Source: Blakeslea trispora (Eukaryota > Mucoromycota > Mucoromycetes > Mucorales > Choanephoraceae). From it: a DNA stretch of 64,000 nt. The translations under genes and the position numbers were made by a program. The stretch's first letter is position 1. Each line of letters opens with the position of its first letter. The stretch is from the NCBI GenBank assembly GCA_025331445.1, contig JAIWNE010000020.1, forward strand, positions 186,001-250,000, in the 5' to 3' direction. Positions 33,006 to 43,582 of this stretch are shown one piece after another. Under the pieces are notes generated by a model that ran no database searches, had not been told where the DNA came from, and saw only the letters and a program-made list of their open reading frames with translations.

Positions 33006-35433
33006 ATGTCAACTACACCACCACCAACCAACAATACTAATGTGGCTGCTGCTGCTGCTGCTACATCCCATTCAGCTACTGATATAGACAACATGGTCGC
33101 GTCTTATCTTCAAAAAAAGGGTTATAAAGCAACAGAAGCTATTTTCTTGCGTGAATCAAAGGGAGAGAAAGTACCTGTAGACACATTGACAGTGGAGAAG
33201 AAACCAGTGGTTGAACAAGAGGAAGAAGAAGTTGTAGTAGAGGAAATAGTAGAGGAAGATGGTCCTGATGCCTATGGACTCAGTTATCAAAGTTTACGTG
33301 AATGGATTGAGAATTCGTTAGATTGGTATAAAGTAAGTGTATTGTCTAAAAGAAAACAGTATACTTATATCAGTATATTAGCCTGAATTGAGATCTGTCT
33401 TGTTTCCTATCTTTGTGCATTCCTACCTTGATCTTGTCAGTAAACATCTACCTGAAAAAGGCAAGTTTTAATCTATTGACCATGTCTCTTTTGACTTATG
33501 CTCCCTTTAGCCAAACCCTTTTTTGAGAGTTATAAGCGAGATCATGTTGAGTTACATACACCTGATCTCAACACATTAGAGACAGTGACTGAACCTCATC
33601 ATGTACATGAAAACGAATTAGCTCAAATGTATAGAGACAACAAGTACAACTTGCGCATGTCGGGTGTTCCCTTTGAACTGTTTCTGAATTACCTTCAAGA
33701 CAACAAATTCATGTTGTTGTTGCGTATTGTCAATCAATATCTGAACATTCAAGGTAAAAAAAAAAAAATCCCTGAATCATCCAATCAACAATTGACTGAT
33801 TGATTGTAAAAAGTGGTCCATGGTAAACTATTGAAATCTGCAGGCGGATTAGAGATGGATGATGTGATTGGGATTATTGGACATCAGAGTCAACAGTTGG
33901 AAGTCTTTAATCAACAGCCTGTACAGTTGGGTATGAATCAGTTGGATCCGTCCTTTAAGGAAGAAGTAGAACAGGCCATTCGTGATCAACAACCACCTAT
34001 CAAAGAAGAAGAGGCAGCAGAAAAGCAAGAGAATCCCATGTTGGAGTCCTTTAGAAAGATGGTACAAGAGACAACACTGGATGGACCTGCCTTGGGTGAT
34101 ATTCCATTACCCCCTTAGTAAGTTGGAATAAACAAGAATAGACAAGAAACTGATAGGAAGAGGGGAGGATAGTAGAGGCACAGATATTCAGGCTGAACTA
34201 GACTTGTTACAAGATATCCATCATCGTATGCCTCTGAATGATACTTCTTTACCTAGTATCTGTTGTTATACATTCCATAATACACACGATAGTCTCAACT
34301 GTGTCACTACTACAAAAGATGCCACTCTGATGGCAGCAGGCTTTTCTGAATCTTTTATCAAAATCTGGAGTCTAAAGAATGAGAAATTAAGGTCGCTTAG
34401 AAATACCATCAATCCTGCCCATGTAAATGACTGTAAGTTGAATGGCTTGATGACTCTATCCACTTTCTCATCTACTATAAACAAAAAAAAAAAAGATCAT
34501 GATCTGAATCGACAACGAGAGAGACATGGATCAGACTACAAGAAATTAGTGGGTCATAGTGGATCGATCTATGGATTGAGTTTCAGTCCAGACAACAAAT
34601 ACCTTGTATCCTGTTCAGAAGACAAGACAGCCAGACTATGGAACACACAGACATTCTCTAATCTAGTAGTCTATAAGGGACATCATAGTCCTGTCTGGGA
34701 TGTTGATTTTGGTCCCTTTGGATTCTATTTTGCTACTGCTTCTCATGATCGTACAGCTAGATTATGGAGTTGTGATCAGATCTATCCATTGCGTATCTTT
34801 GCAGGCCATTTATCAGATGTGGATGTAAGTGTATGACTGATTGGAATCGACTGATTTGCTCTAATAGCTTATCCATAGACAGTCAAATTCCACCCTAATT
34901 CAAAATATATCGTAACAGGTTCAAGTGATCGTACATGTCGTATGTGGGATGTTCAGAAAGGTACCTGTGTGCGTGTGTTTACGGGTCATACAGGTGCCAT
35001 CAAGACAGTGGCTATCTCACCTAATGGTCGTTATATGGTTTCAGCAGGAGAAGATCAAACGATCTCTCTTTGGGATATAGGCAGTGGTAGAAGGATCAAA
35101 TCACTGACAGGTCATACAGACTTTATCTATTCTCTTGCTTTCAGTCAAGATAATGCTGTCTTGGTCTCTGGTAGTGCAGACAATACAGTGCGTGTTTGGG
35201 ATGTATCAAGTGACCATACAGATGCTATACAGCCATTAGATAGAAAGCGTAAACTGGAAAGGTAAAGCTGAAGAACATCAACTATCATAGATATTGATAC
35301 TTTTTTATTATGATATAGTCAAGAACAGTTGGGTGTATTTCCTACCAAACAGACACCTATTTATGATATTCAGTTTACCAGTCGTAATCTCTGTCTTGTA
35401 TCAGGCGCATTTACAAATCAAAAAGAAAAATAA
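33006..35433 (+). CDS. TAF5: TFIID/SAGA subunit TAF5, 7 exons, 700 aa
   Basis: Exons: 33006-33332, 33382-33460, 33511-33753, 33814-34117, 34173-34824, 34879-35261, 35319-35433. A LisH motif (NMVASYLQKKGYKATEAIFL) is followed by the NTD2 domain (WYKPELRSVLFPIFVHSYLD, KPFFESYKRDHVELH), an acidic linker, and at least six WD40 repeats (ARLWNT, ARLWSC, CRMWDV, ISLWDI, VRVWDV endings) closing with TPIYDIQFTSRNLCLVSGAF. This is the canonical layout of TAF5, a scaffold of TFIID and, in yeast, SAGA. Intron 2 (33461-33510) appears to start with GC. A KKKKK-coding A-run (about 34484) lies inside exon 5. The stop overlaps the stop of the convergent gene by 16 bp. Confidence 0.95.
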
Positions 35434-35837
35434 AAGTTCATGGCAAAAATAGAATAAATGACTGAAGTCAGAATCATGACCATGGCCATCATAAAATTAG
35501 CTTTACCCCAAAAGGATTCATAAGGGTTTCGACTGCCTGCACAACAACAAGCACCAATCACCCAAAGAGGTGGACAGAACCAGCCAAACAAGAAAAAGAT
35601 GGCTGCCAAAGGAAACTTGCGATGATCAGCCACGAGTTGACGACGTTCTGACGATGGTATCTGATGAGGAGGCATCTCTATTGTTTGATATCGCACCTGT
35701 GTATTGGGTGTGACCAGTTGAGGTGCAGTGGGTATTTGTGGATAGATGGGATAGTTTGGATTAAAGGGAGGTGATTCTTGATAGGCAGGTGGAGGTGTGT
35801 CTACATCAGAGGTATGATTTTGTGCGTATTTACTCAT
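35418..35837 (-). CDS. Small membrane protein with PY motif, 139 aa
   Basis: The start MSKYAQNH (ATG 35835-35837) is preferred to an upstream in-frame ATG that would add a Phe-only low-complexity leader. A Pro-rich cytosolic part has PPPAYQESPP (a PPxY motif that binds WW domains of Rsp5-type ubiquitin ligases). It is followed by two hydrophobic segments (FPLAAIFFLFGWFCPPLWVI and FMMAMVMILTSVIYSIFAM). This layout recalls small PY-motif adaptors and trafficked membrane proteins, but no family is named with confidence. The gene is convergent with TAF5 and overlaps its last 16 coding bases. Confidence 0.65.
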   Translation of the reverse strand: MSKYAQNHTSDVDTPPPAYQESPPFNPNYPIYPQIPTAPQLVTPNTQVRYQTIEMPPHQIPSSERRQLVADHRKFPLAAIFFLFGWFCPPLWVIGACCCAGSRNPYESFWGKANFMMAMVMILTSVIYSIFAMNFYFSF

Positions 35838-36333
35838 CTTGTTCTTTTGAAAAAAGAAAAGAAAAAAAAAGGAAAAGAGAAAAAAAAAAAAATAAGACAA
35901 GCAAAAAAAATCATCCTAGCCAATCAGAGTGAAGCATGCTTTGTGATGACTGTACCATGACACTAAGGCAGAATAATAAATAAAAAAAAAAAAGAGAAAG
36001 AGAATAACTCTTTTTTTTTTTCTTTTTTTTTTATTTCATTCTTTTGCTTTAAAAAAAGAACAATCAAAAAAGGGGATTTTTTTTTATTTTTTTATGCAAA
36101 ACAAGGCTTCAAAATAAAAAAAAATAAAAAATGCAGAATATTTTAAATGTCCCAAAGATGCTTTGGTAACACAAAAACCTGTAATTTAAATTGTACTTTT
36201 TTTTTTTTTTTTTTTCGAAAAAAAAAAATCAGTGTACCTTTTTTTTTCTCCCCTTTTTTTTTTTGTATCTCTCTTTTTTTTTTTCACTATTTTCCCCCTC
36301 TCTTTCTCTCTCTATTTCCCCCTTATTTAAACC
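35838..36333. promoter_or_regulatory. Shared 5' region, divergent PY protein and GYP5-like genes
   Basis: Dense alternating poly-A and poly-T tracts and a CT-rich run just before the GYP5-like start (CCCCCTCTCTTTCTCTCTC near 36295). No gene. Such T/CT-rich leaders occur before several genes in this window. Confidence 0.4.
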
Positions 36334-38374
36334 ATGTCTAAACTAGTGAATGCTTTACAGCAACAAGAAGCACAATATGCTAAAAATCCACCTATCCATC
36401 CAAGAACATCCAAAAGCTCAACCATCAGACAAAACCTACTCAACCCAACACGCACCACCAGTGCAACCCTTCGAACCACCAGAAAACGAACCAACAGTTT
36501 CACAGCAGTCAACACTAAAAAAGATTTAAAACTGTTACCTCGATTAGAAGAAGAAAATGCAAATTTACCACCTCAAGTAAAGTTTGTTCATTTAAAGCGC
36601 GTTCACACTCACTAACTTTTTATGATAGCAAGACTCTATTGAATTTATTCTTGCACAGATTGAACGACAGAATGCAAAGTTAGATGAAGATCCCAAATCA
36701 GTCTGTATTCAATCCAATCAACTCAAGACTCATCTATCCACCATCCAGAATTTAGCAGAGGATAATCAAAGTGATATTGATTGGGAATTCTGGACTGCAT
36801 TGACAGATGATTTTAGTGCGGTGGCACTCAAGCTACCTCATTTGGTCTCTGCTAAATTACGTGCAGGTATTCCTTCTAAAGTACGAGGTGTGATTTGGCA
36901 AGCCATGTCACAGTCGGCTTCGTTGAATCTAGAGACAGTCTATGGTCAATTGGTAGCAGAGAGTTCACCTTATGAACGTATCATTCAGCGTGATCTGGCC
37001 CGTACCTTTCCCGGAATCGAGATGTTTAAAAAAGAAGGTGGATCAGGACAACAATCGTTGGAACGTGTCTTGAAAGCCTATAGTCTGTATGATTCCTTGG
37101 TGGGGTATTGTCAAGGTTTGGCTTTTTTGGTGGGTCCTTTATTGTTAAATGTAAGTCATTTTTTTTGGATTGATTTTATAGGATATATTTAATTTTGTAT
37201 TTTGTTTAGATGCCGGAACAACAAGCTTTTTGTGTGTTTGTTAGGTAAAAAATATTTAAAAAAAAAAAATGACACACATATCAGAATCAGAAAAACTCAA
37301 TTGAGAAAGGGGATTAGAATGATGGAAACTTATGAATTAAGAACCATGTTTACTTTAAATATGGAAGGTTTGCAACTCCGCCTTTACCAATTTGCCAATC
37401 TGTTGGATCAAGTCTTGCCAGAACTATCCAGTTTCTTAAAGGCCCATGAGGTCAATGTACCCATGTATGCCTCACAATGGTTCCTGACTCTATTTGCCTA
37501 TGCTTTCCCTATGGACCTCATCTTGCGTATTTACGATATTGTGTTTGCAGAAGGTGCAGCCGAAACCATCATGCGCGTCTCCATCGGCATGCTCAAACGT
37601 TCCTCTGCCAAAATCATGCGCCTCAACGAATTCGAAGACATTCTCGACTTTTTATCCAACAAACTCTATGATGCCTACACAGACCCCTCCCAAGTCATTC
37701 TGGATGCTGTCGAACTCAACAGTCTGATCACACGCGAAAAGATGGACCATATTGCTGAAACCTATGTGAGTGAACTGGAACAAGAACAGGCACAGACTGA
37801 ACAAGTCCTGGCTGTTCGATTCAACTTTTGGTCCAAGAAACAGAACAGAAAAAAGAAGACCATGAGTTGGTATCATCAGAGTCCCACCAAGAAGCTTGTG
37901 AGGGAACCCGATGTGGCACAGTTGCATCTTCAGATTGAAGATCTCTTGTCTGTTCTCTCCAAGACACAACGAGAGACGATTGAACTCAAGGATAGTTTGA
38001 TGCAGGCCAAGTTGGATCAGATGGATGCAGAGGCAGAACGAGATGCACTCAAGATGACCATGGGTGCCTTTCGTACACCCTTTGAGGATGAATGTGTCTT
38101 GTTGAGAAAGGAGAATAGTCAGTTAAGACAAGAGAATGAGGATCTCTTGCATCAACAGGGGATGTCGAAAGATGCCTTGACGGCCTTGGTGGAACGCATG
38201 TTGGAAATGAAGAATAAGGTGGATATACTTGAGCAGGAAAACCGAACTTTGTCAAGGGAATGTCAACAGTTGCATCAAGATAAGAAGAAATGGATGAGAA
38301 TAACAAGTACTTCATCCATTACTACTGTGTCTGCTTCCTCTTCCTCTTCTTCTTCTTCTTTACTTGAAAAATAA
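36334..38374 (+). CDS. GYP5/EVI5-type Rab GTPase-activating protein, 4 exons, 618 aa
   Basis: Exons: 36334-36576, 36629-37150, 37210-37244 (35 nt), 37318-38374. The TBC domain shows IPSKVRGVIWQAMSQSA, the arginine finger in RDLARTFPGIEMF (R206) and the glutamine finger in YCQGLAFLVGPLL (Q243). It continues with MYASQWFLTLFAYAFPMDLI and VSIGMLKRSSAKIMRLNEFE. A long C-terminal coiled coil (from about residue 400, with many Glu/Leu heptads) and a poly-Ser end follow. TBC plus C-terminal coiled coil is the GYP5/EVI5 arrangement; yeast Gyp5 acts on Sec4/Ypt1 at sites of polarised secretion. Both catalytic fingers are present. The substrate is inferred. Confidence 0.9.
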
Positions 38375-38787
38375 CAAATTATTCCCTGATGATATCTCCC
38401 CCAAATAAATTAAAAAAAACTTTATCAACAAATAATAATGTGCATATCACTGACCAATCAAAAACATTAGAATTCTTTATGATAAGCAAATTTACTAGGA
38501 TGACAATAGAGAGAGTACATTCACAACTTTCTATACTGTGATTAACTCTCATTTTTGCTTAGCATAATTCCAACGCCTCTGTTCAATTAAAAAAGCAATG
38601 ATTCCTTACAAGACACAACATATCTAAAGACCCCCTTTGGTGACAATAATCAGATCATCCACCATGAAAATTAAACAGAATAAGGGTCTAGAACGAAATG
38701 CTCTAAAATAAAGTGATCGTTAAGGAGAGAATTGGCTGAAATAGATAAAAAGCAGTGGTATTACTCAAGCAGTAACAATATATTATT
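38375..38787. other. 3' intergenic space between convergent genes
   Basis: AT-rich, no gene seen. It separates the GYP5-like gene from the convergent unknown gene at 38788. Confidence 0.5.
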
Positions 38788-39651
38788 TTAGTAGAGATAA
38801 GAAGATTTATGATATCGCTCGGCAATGATAAGTACATCCTGATACTCATTCCGGTATTCCCAGGTAGCATCATACCGTGATAACTTTGAGCAGACTTCTT
38901 GAAGACAAGATAGCCAACTCTGTTCTTGTTTGAGAATATCAGACCAATAATATTGATCCATACTGATTGAAGGATGGGATTGTCTGAAGGATGGCTTAAA
39001 GTTCTTTAGCAAACTAGCTAGTTCGAGTATCAAGATACGACCCAACTTTGCATCATAAAACAGATGCTGACGTACTTCAGTAGGTGCAGACAAGCTTTCT
39101 TTGCCCAAGACAATCAGACTAAACAAGGTAACAAAAGAATCATGGCCATGGATAGGCAATGAGCGAATCAATGCTTGAAGTTGGTGATTGACTTTATGTG
39201 CCTTGCCAAACTGTTCACTGGGTCGTAAGTGATCTAGCTGATGAGAGATATTTCTTGCCTTCTGCTGAATCATCACAAGCAAATCTTCCTCTTCTTCCCA
39301 TTGATTCTCATCAGCTTGAGATTTAAAGGTCTTTTTGTAATGTCGATGACAGATATCATCACCCACTTGAGGATATTCGTTGATTGTGGAAGTCAAGATT
39401 TGGCAGAGTGTCATTCTTGAGAGTCGACTGAGCCAAGCTTGAATGTCGTCTACATCCACCATCAAGCCATCTTTTTCATCGTATGCTTGACTCTGGTTGA
39501 CCATCAATGAGGATACCACAAAGTCTGAGCTATTCAAGTGCTGACATGCTTCTTTCTTTCTTGTTCGCCTTGATTTCTTGTTGATTGGTTCTTCGGTGAC
39601 GGGTACAAATCCGATAAGAGACAGCAAATAGATGATAAAGTTGTTTGTCAT
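38788..39651 (-). CDS. Hypothetical protein, single exon, 287 aa
   Basis: An uninterrupted frame with normal coding character. The N-terminus has a short hydrophobic stretch (FIIYLLSLIGFVPV), then a basic patch (KKSRRTRKKE) and an acidic patch (QWEEEEDLLV). The rest looks helical (QALIRSLPIHGHDSFVTLFS, LGRILILELASLLKNFKPSF). No domain was recognised. A basic patch suggests a possible nuclear protein, but this is only inference. Confidence 0.6.
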   Translation of the reverse strand: MTNNFIIYLLSLIGFVPVTEEPINKKSRRTRKKEACQHLNSSDFVVSSLMVNQSQAYDEKDGLMVDVDDIQAWLSRLSRMTLCQILTSTINEYPQVGDDICHRHYKKTFKSQADENQWEEEEDLLVMIQQKARNISHQLDHLRPSEQFGKAHKVNHQLQALIRSLPIHGHDSFVTLFSLIVLGKESLSAPTEVRQHLFYDAKLGRILILELASLLKNFKPSFRQSHPSISMDQYYWSDILKQEQSWLSCLQEVCSKLSRYDATWEYRNEYQDVLIIAERYHKSSYLY

Positions 39652-41342
39652 TTTAGATTGTTTTCTTCTTTTTTGGTTTTTCGCTTTTTATATAGTGTTT
39701 TTTCGTATTCTTTTTTTTTCTGATTATTTATGTTTCTATAGCAACAAATTGACATAGTCTTTTTTTAATCTCTTTTTTTTTTTCTTTAAATGTGTGGTTG
39801 TACTAATAATGAATTCTTTTCTTTTCTTTCTCTCTTTTTTTAATAAAAAAAAAAAAAGGAAGCAAATGAAAATCGAGTTCAGATTGTTTAAAGAAAAAGA
39901 AAAACAAGAGATTTAGTTCTTCTAAAAAAAAAGTATGAATAAGTGTGTGAGAAAAAAGATAAAGAAAATAACAAAAAAAAGGGGATATTTATTGTGATTT
40001 AAAAAAAAAGTCATCTGACTTGAACACAAGATGCACTGTCAATTTCAAATCTATTAAAATATTAAAAGAAGGGTGGGGATTGGTTTAGAAAGTATGTTTT
40101 TAAGGGAGTAAAAAAGAAACAGATCACATGGACAATATCACACTCTACTTAAAGTATCATTCTTGACTTATTTTTTTTGGCGGGAACTTTATTGAAAATG
40201 GTCTCTCTTGTTGTTGTTTTTTTTACCCGTGATTTATGTCAGATCGATATCAGTATCATTTGGTAACAAAAAAAAAAAAAAGAGAGAAATATTAAGACAA
40301 AGCAAAATGATATCATATCAGGAGGTACTTTCCGTTTATAGCTGACGACATAAAAGCATCAGTTGATAATCAAATTATTTTTAAATAGCAGACAAGACCT
40401 TGTTGTCTTCTGTACACTCTCCAAGATGGCAATCCTACAGTCAGAGAAAACTGAAGGCATACGATCATTTTGTTGGGTCACATCAACACATGTTTCAAGG
40501 GTGAATTTGAGAATTTGAAATCTGTTAATTTTTTGAAACAATCTATGGGTCTGCTCAGACAAGTATTCAAGCTATGGATAATCATTCCTAATGAAATAGT
40601 TCAATTTTCGGGTTTGAAAATATGTTATTTCAGAATACATAGAAGAAGTTCATCTATTTAGGCGGACACAATTCAATTAGAGTCAGAACAACATAGTTGG
40701 TATGTTTTGTTCTAATAATCACCAAAAACACTATTCAATCACCTTAATTTCCTCTCTTTTCTATGTCATCTTATTGAGTATGTCAAAAGCCTTGTTATCT
40801 CTTTTCTTTTTTTTTAAAGAAATACCTTCATTTCAATTTATAGCTTTTGTGAAGGGGCAAATTAAAGAGGAGTTTGGCTGTCACACTAAAAAATACAGGA
40901 GAGTGAATGTCGGCATGAAATAGCATGGCATCTCTTAGTTTGTTTACTTCTCAACGCCCTCTAACTTACTGATCCTATTGGTCATCACATGTTTTTTTTA
41001 TCTTTTTACTGATAGATAAGTGAATGGAGAGATACCAGGCTCTGATTGGATGACTGGTTTTTTTTTCAGTGTGTATTTGAAGTAAATAGAACGTAATGAT
41101 CATTTTCTCCCTCTTTTTTTTTCTCTCTCTCTTTATCAAAGTCAAATCAACTACATCTTGAAACTTTGTCACCCAGACAACCTCAAAGGCAAGTAACAAA
41201 ATACTCTTCTTTAATAATGCTCTTATCTAACTTGCTTTGTCGTGTATAGCCTAAAAATCTGCAATCTACGCAAGTCTATTATTGAACCAAGAGCAAAAAA
41301 ACGTTATCTACAAAAAAGAAGAAAATACGCGTGCCTTTCCAT
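39652..41342. other. AT-rich noncoding DNA
   Basis: No supported gene. The first 500 bp upstream of the hypothetical gene are full of poly-A/T and pyrimidine tracts. Short frames near 40360-40920 lack recognisable features. Confidence 0.45.
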
Positions 41343-41398
41343 CTACAAAACTACAAAACTACAAAACTACAAAACTACAAAACTACAAAACTACAAAT
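41343..41398. repeat. Minisatellite, 8-bp unit CTACAAAA
   Basis: Seven head-to-tail copies of CTACAAAA, almost perfect. It translates as an artificial KLQNYKTT repeat in overlapping frames, which should not be read as a protein. Confidence 0.95.
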
Positions 41399-43464
41399 GC
41401 TTTCAAGCTCTCTACAAATCCTTTTTACGCGTTCTCTCTGCCTCTCTCTGCTCTCTCTCTTCTTCTCTTGGTGCTTCTGCCTCTACTTCAAGCTTGATGG
41501 GGGGTAAGGACAAAGACTGATGCTGCCTTTCCTGATCCTATATAAAGTGGCTTACGACCGGAATCTAGTCCATTTTCGCGAACGACCCTCGTTTTCTAGT
41601 ATTGGGACTGAAGTCGGAATGACTGAGGGCAATTACGCCGCCTGATCTGTTAACACTATGAGCGTGTCCTGTAGGGATCTGGGCAGAGGAAGCGGGTACA
41701 GACATACTTGTACTATTCCTCGTTAGTTGACTGGTATGGGGTTTGCTAAGGATTTGGGATAGTGCGAACAGAACTGAGTCTTCTTTGGCTTATTCAAAAA
41801 AAAAAAAAAAAAAGTAAGCCAAGGAAGGCTTACCCTCTGCGTTCTTACTTTTTCTTGTCTTGCTTTGTTGTTGGAGGTGACTCTATTACTAAACAACTCA
41901 AGACCTGCCTTTACTGATGCCTTGCTGGGTCCCTGCTTCTGTCTCTATTTCTGTCTCTATTTCTGCTTCCAACTGTGCCTATCCAACTGTATCTTGACAG
42001 TATTTACCGCATCTGAACCACCATATACCTTCTCAGATTGCCTTAAGAAGAGTTTTTTATTGTGTTTAACACTTTTTCTCTTCACCTAAATAAAAAGTCT
42101 ATTTTCTATCTTGTTCCACAATAATACTTACAGACATCACTAGTCTCTATAACTGTCTTTACTTTTGCTTGAGTTTCTGTCTTTCTCTTTCGCTTTCTTT
42201 GAGTCTACCTTGTCACTCTGGTCAAAGTGGCAACTAAGCAAAAATAAAAAAAAAAAAGCCTTTTCCTCATGAGCTTCCCATCTCCGCTTTCCAAATAAAG
42301 AGATCTCAAGAGACACATTCCCTGTCTGCTTTTATTCCTCTTTCAGTCTACACATGTAAAGATAGACTGTTAGTCTGCATCTTGTACGATATTTACAGCC
42401 CAAGATGCTTGTTGTCAATCATTCATACTATTTCATACTTTGCCAGTTACAAAATAATGAGAAATGTTGTATCTGCAATGGTTTCGCCTGGTATGTTTGA
42501 TTTGGCAAAGAAAAAAGCGACAGCATTTACCCTCAACGAAACAGATTTTGTCAACAAATCGAAATGCTCCTTTGTTTCTTTTAAAGATTCAAAAATGAAA
42601 ATCAATAAAATAACAAAATATGCTTCTTTTTCTTTTTCCTCCCTTCGATTCGGTAATTTGTTGAGGATAGCTTTTTAAAGTTTCGTCTATATTCATTTCT
42701 GTGGTTTAAATGAGGACAGTCTCAAGACTGTAATGCGAATAGATCAAGCTGTAGGCAGTAACAGTACTTTGTTACAGTCTTTTGTATAGAGACGTGCGTG
42801 ATGAAGAAGCCATTCATATTGAAATTTGTTCATTTGATAGATGCCAATGCAAACACTTTTTAGTACCTTTTTTTTCAGATCAAGTTCTTTGACCAATCTT
42901 TCTTATTTTGACATTGTATCAGCATTGTATCTAGCTTTATCTATCCAACCAACCAGCCAAACAAAGTCAGTGCATATCCATAAAGTTCACTACAACATTA
43001 ATATCCACAGTCTAGTTTTTTTACTCTCTCATGTCTAGCAAATGGGGGCTATCCAGACTGATTGCAAAGTCTGGCCTGCTCTATTCCAATCCATGCGAGT
43101 CAAGAGTGACACAAAATGGAAGGGGAACCAAGGATTTTAAACAGCGAACACGATTCAAGAGATTTTGGATTTTTATTTTTTATTTCATTGTATTTATTGA
43201 AATCCATCGTTGTCAGTGCCGACTATTATCACCAACACTATCACTGTTGACATATACCGAGATGCAAAGCAAGAACGCGTAGAACAACTGATTAGTGCTA
43301 AAAAGAAAAGAGAGAGAGAAAAGAACAGGCAACTTGTATTGACAGACGCAGAGTGATTGAATGGAAAGAGAGCTATGCGTTTTATTGCATTTTGCTTTGT
43401 TTGGTTTATCGTTTAGACAGTGACTCGAAATAAAGGTACCTACAAGCATACTTTATATTTTGGC
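41399..43464. other. Noncoding region with CT-rich and GC-richer patches
   Basis: No supported gene. It includes CT-rich stretches (41420-41500, 42100-42240), a hairpin GTAAGCC-AAGGAA-GGCTTAC after an A17 run (41795-41836), a GC-richer patch around 41540-41760 with a TATATAAAG sequence, and the second copy of a dispersed repeat (42043-42100). A 98-codon frame at 42382-42678 is not recognised. Confidence 0.4.
42043..42100 (+). repeat. Dispersed repeat, copy 2
   Basis: Matches the minus strand of 27445-27506 (AAGAAGAGTTTTTTAT core, then AACACTTTTTCTCTTCACCT). Both copies lie in otherwise gene-less DNA. Confidence 0.6.
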
Positions 43465-43483
43465 TGTTGTTGTTATTGTTGTT

Positions 43484-43582
<99 letters not shown>
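43465..43582. repeat. (GTT)n microsatellite
   Basis: About 118 bp of near-perfect GTT/TTG repeat with two early ATT interruptions. The open frames through it (poly-Leu, poly-Val, poly-Cys) are artefacts. A short TTTC tetranucleotide run follows at 43623-43644. Confidence 0.97.

Noticed and set aside
33006..33400. Extending TAF5 upstream to an earlier in-frame start at 32910
   Set aside because: The extra residues are Lys and Phe runs from A/T tracts, and the ATG at 33006 fits the family.
41242..41520. Repeat protein with KLQNYKTT units
   Set aside because: The unit is the 8-bp minisatellite read in shifting frames; no flanking gene structure.
43031..43120. Possible tRNA-like segment
   Set aside because: No acceptor-stem pairing and no T-arm consensus.
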